Assembly: GCA_039105265.1 (NCBI GenBank)
Contig: JAPFFF010000001.1
Location: forward strand, 3,162,001 to 3,226,000
Origin: Tritrichomonas musculus
Lineage: Eukaryota; Parabasalia; Tritrichomonadida; Tritrichomonadidae
Reading direction: 5' to 3'
Length of the DNA stretch: 64,000 bases
Of the stretch, positions 60,256-64,000 are shown piece after piece. The position numbers and the translations under genes were made by a program. How positions within the stretch are numbered: the stretch's first letter is position 1; the number at the start of each line of letters is the position of its first letter. The notes beneath the pieces are model-generated. The model had not been told where the DNA came from and made no database searches. It saw nothing but the letters and a program-made list of their open reading frames with translations.

Positions 60256-63108
60256 ATGGACAGTGCATCAATAGATATCAATAATTATATTTTACTTAAT
60301 AAAATTGGAAATAATTCTTTTAGCGAACTATGCACTATTAAAGAAAAAAATACAGGAGAGGTTTTAGCTGCTAAAGTTTCTTTAAATTCTTATGATGATT
60401 CAAATCCATTAAATAGCAAGTTGATAAAAGATATAATTAAAAATAAACAACATGGTCATGCCGCCATTTTACAATATATTGGATATAGTGCGATCGACTT
60501 CCATAATGAAAACAAATTAGTTATTTTTTCACAATACATGCCAAATCAATCATTAGATTTATTAATAAACCAAAGCCCGGTTTCAAGCAGTTGGAATGAA
60601 ACCAAAAAATTAATATGTATTTATGGAATTTCTTCAGGGATGTCATTTTTACATTCACATGATATAACCCATGGCAGTCTATATCCAACAAATATTCTAA
60701 TGGATTATAATATGTTTCCAAAAATTTCGGATTTTCATTTATTCAATTTACATTTCACAAATCAAAATACAATTGACACTCAACGATCTATTTATATAGC
60801 TCCGGAACTATGTGGTAAAACAGATCGTACGAAGGCCGGTGATGTATATGCCTTTGGGATGCTCATTTATGAAATCATCACAAATGAACGACCATTTAAA
60901 GATTCAACTTTTTTAGAGATTCTAACAAAAGTTTCAAATGGCAACCGTCCAGAAATTCCACCAATGAATAAACCATATAAAAATTTGATTGAATTTTGTT
61001 GGTCACAAAATTCAGAAGATCGTCCAACATTTAATGAAATCCAAAATCTTCTGAGGAACGATGAATCATTCATTACAGCTTCGATTGACAGGAAAGAATA
61101 TGAAAATTATGTAAAGTTCATTGATGAATATCAAAGAGCATATGAAAGAAGCCAAACAAGCATTTCATATGAAGATTTCATATCAGGCAATTCAAAATCA
61201 TCAACCACTCTTTCAAATGATCAACAAGGAACACCTGAAAACAAAGGTCAATTGGAAGTGCCACAAGTTGACTCAGCCAAGAATAAAATTGACGATATTC
61301 AAGCAAGCAACGATATTTTGAGTCCACCAACACAAAGCATGCCAGCTTACGTACCTGAACTTGCAAGTAAAAATTTGTTAAATGAACCTGCAAAAGCAAA
61401 TGATTTTTTGGGAACAATCAATTCACGCATTCAAAATATACCAGATAATATTTTAAATCAAAACTCTCCTCTTTACATACCTCCATATCAGGACACCGGC
61501 ATTCCACAGTCGCCATATTCAATGATGCAGAATATTCATCCAAGCTCAGCTTACTTTGGTGCATCAAATGAAATGATAGAACAAGGAAGTAAAAAATCAA
61601 ATGATTCAGAACAAGCGACAACTCCTGTTAACTCAACTACTTTACACAAAAAGCATATATCTTTCATTCCAGTTTCACCTCTTAAATATTTAAATAAATA
61701 TTCAGCTTTCAGAGAGGAACCAAAAGTAGATCGAGATTTGGCACATTTTTTGTATCTCTTTCCAAATGAAAGTAAGAGAAAAGAGGCGATATATTACTTG
61801 AAGAATTCAATTAAAAAAGGCAGCACGAAAGCAATGAACACATATGGTGAGATGCTTTATAAAGGAGAAGGAGTTGAAATGGACAAAGAAGAAGCAGCGA
61901 AATATTTCAAGATGTCATTTGAAAATGGCGATCTTGATGGAATGTACAACTATGCATGCGTTTTATTTAATGGTGAAGGTATCAAAAGCAATGTTGAAGA
62001 ATCAGTTCGTTATTTCCAAACGCTCACTTTTGAACACAAACACATCTATGGAATGAGCAAGTATGGCACACTTATGTTCAAAGGAATTGGAGTTCCAATT
62101 GATCAAGGAAAAGCGATTTCATTAATTAAAAGATCAGCAGACTTAGGCTGTCCTGATGCAATGATTAACTATGGATATTTTTTGTCACATGGAACAATTG
62201 TTCAAAAGAACAAAAAAGAAGCATTTCGTTATTATAAGATGGCAGCTGATCATGGCTTAATCTCTGCATTTTACATCTGTGGTTGCTATCTAATTAATGG
62301 AACTGGCGTTCCAGTCAATGAGAAAGAAGGAACTCAATATTTAAAAGTAGCAGCTGATAATGGAATCGCAGATGCAATGTTTATTTATGCCATTACTCGT
62401 GCCAAGACGATAAATTTTGGGAATTGTATGTTCGATCACCAATATGTTTATTCGACTATTAATGAATGCCTTCGGTATTTTAAAATGGCAGCTGATAATG
62501 GCAACGTAGATGGAATGTTGACTTATGGAAACTTTTTAATAGAAGGAAAATTTTTACCTGCTAGTGTGAGAGATGCAGCTTGGTATTATAAACTGGCGGC
62601 AGATAAAGGAAGTGATGCCGAAATGGTTTTTTATGCACAATTTTTATTGAGCGGGAAACTTGGCGTTGTTAATAAGAAAGAAGTTGCAAAATATTACAAG
62701 AAGGCCGCAGATAAAGGAAATGTATTAGCAATGAAAGAATATGCGACAATGTTAAGAAATGGAGATGGAATTCAAACAGATAAAAAAGAAGCAGGGAAAT
62801 ATTATAGAATTGCAGCACAAAGAGGAGATATTGTATCAATGAACATGTTTGGATTAATGTCATTAAACGGTGAAATTGAAAGTGATAAGAGAGAAGCATT
62901 TGAATTTTTGACGGATGCAGCGAATGCAGGATTTGGGAAAGCGATTTATAATTTGGGTATGGCAATATATCGAGGATATGGAACAGCACCAAATAAAGAT
63001 GTTGCTATTGAATTATTCAAAAGGGCATCACGCAAAGGAGTCAAAGAAGCAACTGACTCCCTTACATCATTAGGCATTCAAGATGAAAAAGGATGTTCGA
63101 TATATTAA
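60256..63108 (+). CDS. TKL-like pseudokinase with Sel1 repeats
   Basis: 950 aa from the ATG at 60256; a longer frame begins with GTG and is not preferred. Kinase domain residues ~10-275: AAKVS with Lys40 kept, ISDFHLF (Asp159 kept) and DVYAFGMLIYEI. The catalytic loop reads HGSLYPTNIL instead of HRDLKPxN, so the catalytic base is missing. A Ser/Gln/Pro-rich linker (~290-480) follows. About twelve Sel1/TPR-like repeats then run from ~505 to ~940 (YFKMSFENGDLDGMYNYA, YYKKAADKGNVLAMKEYATM, YRIAAQRGDIVSMNMFGLMS). Sel1 solenoids bind protein partners. Probably a regulatory scaffold. Confidence 0.88.
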   Translation: MDSASIDINNYILLNKIGNNSFSELCTIKEKNTGEVLAAKVSLNSYDDSNPLNSKLIKDIIKNKQHGHAAILQYIGYSAIDFHNENKLVIFSQYMPNQSLDLLINQSPVSSSWNETKKLICIYGISSGMSFLHSHDITHGSLYPTNILMDYNMFPKISDFHLFNLHFTNQNTIDTQRSIYIAPELCGKTDRTKAGDVYAFGMLIYEIITNERPFKDSTFLEILTKVSNGNRPEIPPMNKPYKNLIEFCWSQNSEDRPTFNEIQNLLRNDESFITASIDRKEYENYVKFIDEYQRAYERSQTSISYEDFISGNSKSSTTLSNDQQGTPENKGQLEVPQVDSAKNKIDDIQASNDILSPPTQSMPAYVPELASKNLLNEPAKANDFLGTINSRIQNIPDNILNQNSPLYIPPYQDTGIPQSPYSMMQNIHPSSAYFGASNEMIEQGSKKSNDSEQATTPVNSTTLHKKHISFIPVSPLKYLNKYSAFREEPKVDRDLAHFLYLFPNESKRKEAIYYLKNSIKKGSTKAMNTYGEMLYKGEGVEMDKEEAAKYFKMSFENGDLDGMYNYACVLFNGEGIKSNVEESVRYFQTLTFEHKHIYGMSKYGTLMFKGIGVPIDQGKAISLIKRSADLGCPDAMINYGYFLSHGTIVQKNKKEAFRYYKMAADHGLISAFYICGCYLINGTGVPVNEKEGTQYLKVAADNGIADAMFIYAITRAKTINFGNCMFDHQYVYSTINECLRYFKMAADNGNVDGMLTYGNFLIEGKFLPASVRDAAWYYKLAADKGSDAEMVFYAQFLLSGKLGVVNKKEVAKYYKKAADKGNVLAMKEYATMLRNGDGIQTDKKEAGKYYRIAAQRGDIVSMNMFGLMSLNGEIESDKREAFEFLTDAANAGFGKAIYNLGMAIYRGYGTAPNKDVAIELFKRASRKGVKEATDSLTSLGIQDEKGCSIY

Positions 63109-63245
63109 TAATAATAATAATCACATAATAAACTGATATTTTTTTTTTTATCAATGATTTTATAAATGATGAATAAATATTAATTCAATTATTAATCTTA
63201 TTAAAACCAAGAAATGAAGGCGTATAACAAAGCACATCATTTGGT

Positions 63246-63250
<5 letters not shown>

Positions 63251-63285
<35 letters not shown>
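63251..63285. repeat. 35-base T run
   Basis: Uninterrupted T tract ~140 bp after the Sel1 kinase stop, within a 280-bp AT-rich gap that holds no gene. Confidence 0.8.
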
Positions 63286-63287
<2 letters not shown>

Positions 63288-63392
63288 TTTACATTCCATT
63301 ATTGACTGAAATTTGAGATTTTAAATTCATCGAAAATATATATTCTAAAAAATATAAAGGAGATCTTTATTTTATTAATAAATTATGCAGAT

Positions 63393-63645
63393 TTATTCAC
63401 TTGGTAATAATTCTTTAATTTGTGGATCATCAGTTAGATCAATAGGTTTTCTCCATAAATTTTTTTATGAATCATTAAAATTTATACTTTTGATTTCATT
63501 TATATTAATATTAAAAATCTCATCTTTAATGTCCATTTTTATATTAGGTTGTTTCAATAAAAGCTTTATAATTTCAATATTTCTTTTTTCTACAGCTTTA
63601 TGTAATGCAGTTTTGTAAAATGATAATATTTTAAAATCTTATTTT
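63393..63645 (-). pseudogene. ankyrin/DUF3447 C-terminal relic
   Basis: The minus strand reads YKTALHKAVEKRNIEIIKLL then LKQPNIKMDIKDE, a clear ankyrin repeat. It then meets an in-frame TAA, and resumes NLWRKPIDLTDDPQIKELLP before the final TAA. Upstream it runs straight into the minisatellite, so the rest of the gene is missing. Confidence 0.6.
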
Positions 63646-63647
63646 AA

Positions 63648-64000
63648 GATATGATTTTGAATTTCATTGAAAGATATGATTTTGAATTTTATTGAAAGAT
63701 ATGATTTTGAATGGTATTGAAAGATATGCTTTTCAATTTCATTGAAAAATATGATTTTGAATTTCATTGAAAGATATGATTTGGAATTTTATTGAAAGAT
63801 ATGATTTTGAATGGTATTGAAAGATATGCTTTTCAATTTCATTGAAAAATATGATTTTGAATGCGATTGAAATATATGATTTTAAATGTGATTGAAATAT
63901 ATGATTTTAAATAAAATTGAAAAGATATTATTTTGAATGTGATTGAAATATATGATTTTTGAATGTTATTGAAAGATATGATTTTTGAATGTTATTGAAA
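63648..64000. repeat. 25-bp minisatellite, at least 14 copies, open at the right edge
   Basis: Consensus unit GATATGATTTTGAATTTCATTGAAA. Sub-variants alternate (TTTTATTG, GGTATTG, CTTTTCAATTTC, AATATG...), and a block of four variants repeats in the same order, giving a ~100-bp higher-order repeat at about 63673-63872. Later units carry extra Ts. Confidence 0.9.

Noticed and set aside
63648-64000. CRISPR array
   Set aside because: The repeat units are directly adjacent with no spacers and the context is eukaryotic; it is a minisatellite.

Overview
This 64 kb window reads as nuclear DNA of a parabasalid protist, most likely a Tritrichomonas-like trichomonad. The evidence is AT-rich DNA, intron-poor genes packed on both strands, initiator-like TCATTA/TCATTT boxes a few bases before several ATGs, and the usual trichomonad families: BTB/BACK-like proteins with F5/8 type C (discoidin) domains, BTB-RCC1 proteins, BspA-type leucine-rich repeats joined to DUF3447/ankyrin regions, Sel1-repeat kinases, a Myb factor and a very large type I surface protein. 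The species call is inference; no database search was possible.

Layout. 0-9 kb: a BEACH protein cut by the left edge, a truncated PARP-like fragment with a possible 24-nt intron, a BTB-F5/8C protein, a 1.15 kb TA-flanked inverted-repeat element and a TKL-like pseudokinase. 9.6-13.2 kb: gene relics, a frameshifted BspA/ankyrin pseudogene, and an inverted copy of its 5' end. 13.6-21.5 kb: a small protein with an HELYH motif, a Cys-rich RING-like protein whose 3' third is strikingly GC-rich, an unknown protein, a protein disulfide isomerase and a coiled-coil protein. 22-24.1 kb: two F5/8C-like genes in tail-to-tail orientation with apparently identical coding sequence, followed by a TIR element with an 11-12 bp direct flank. 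25-36.6 kb: housekeeping-type genes (small membrane protein, Myb, HEAT/PP2A-A-like, TBC Rab-GAP, proteasome Rpt5, LRR/CARMIL-like). 37.5-41.1 kb: a transposon zone with a 1.1 kb Mutator-like MITE carrying a 9-bp target duplication and a GC-rich nested hairpin, a dead MULE transposase, and a 108-bp hAT-like MITE with an 8-bp target duplication. 41.4-52.4 kb: histone H3, a helical unknown, the 1932-aa surface protein and another BTB-F5/8C gene. 53-56.2 kb: a duplicated block of about 315 bp, each copy holding a tRNA-Cys gene, enclosing a decayed BTB-RCC1-ankyrin gene. 56.7-64 kb: an unknown large protein, an RCC1 relic, a pseudokinase with Sel1 repeats, an ankyrin relic and a 25-bp minisatellite running off the right edge.

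There is no operon-like pathway. The biology lies in expansion and decay of surface and adaptor families (BTB, F5/8C, RCC1, BspA, ankyrin), in two pseudokinases with complementary missing catalytic residues, and in at least four different inverted-repeat transposon families. Several disrupted genes carry single-base indels in or beside short runs, so sequencing error must be excluded before each is called a pseudogene.
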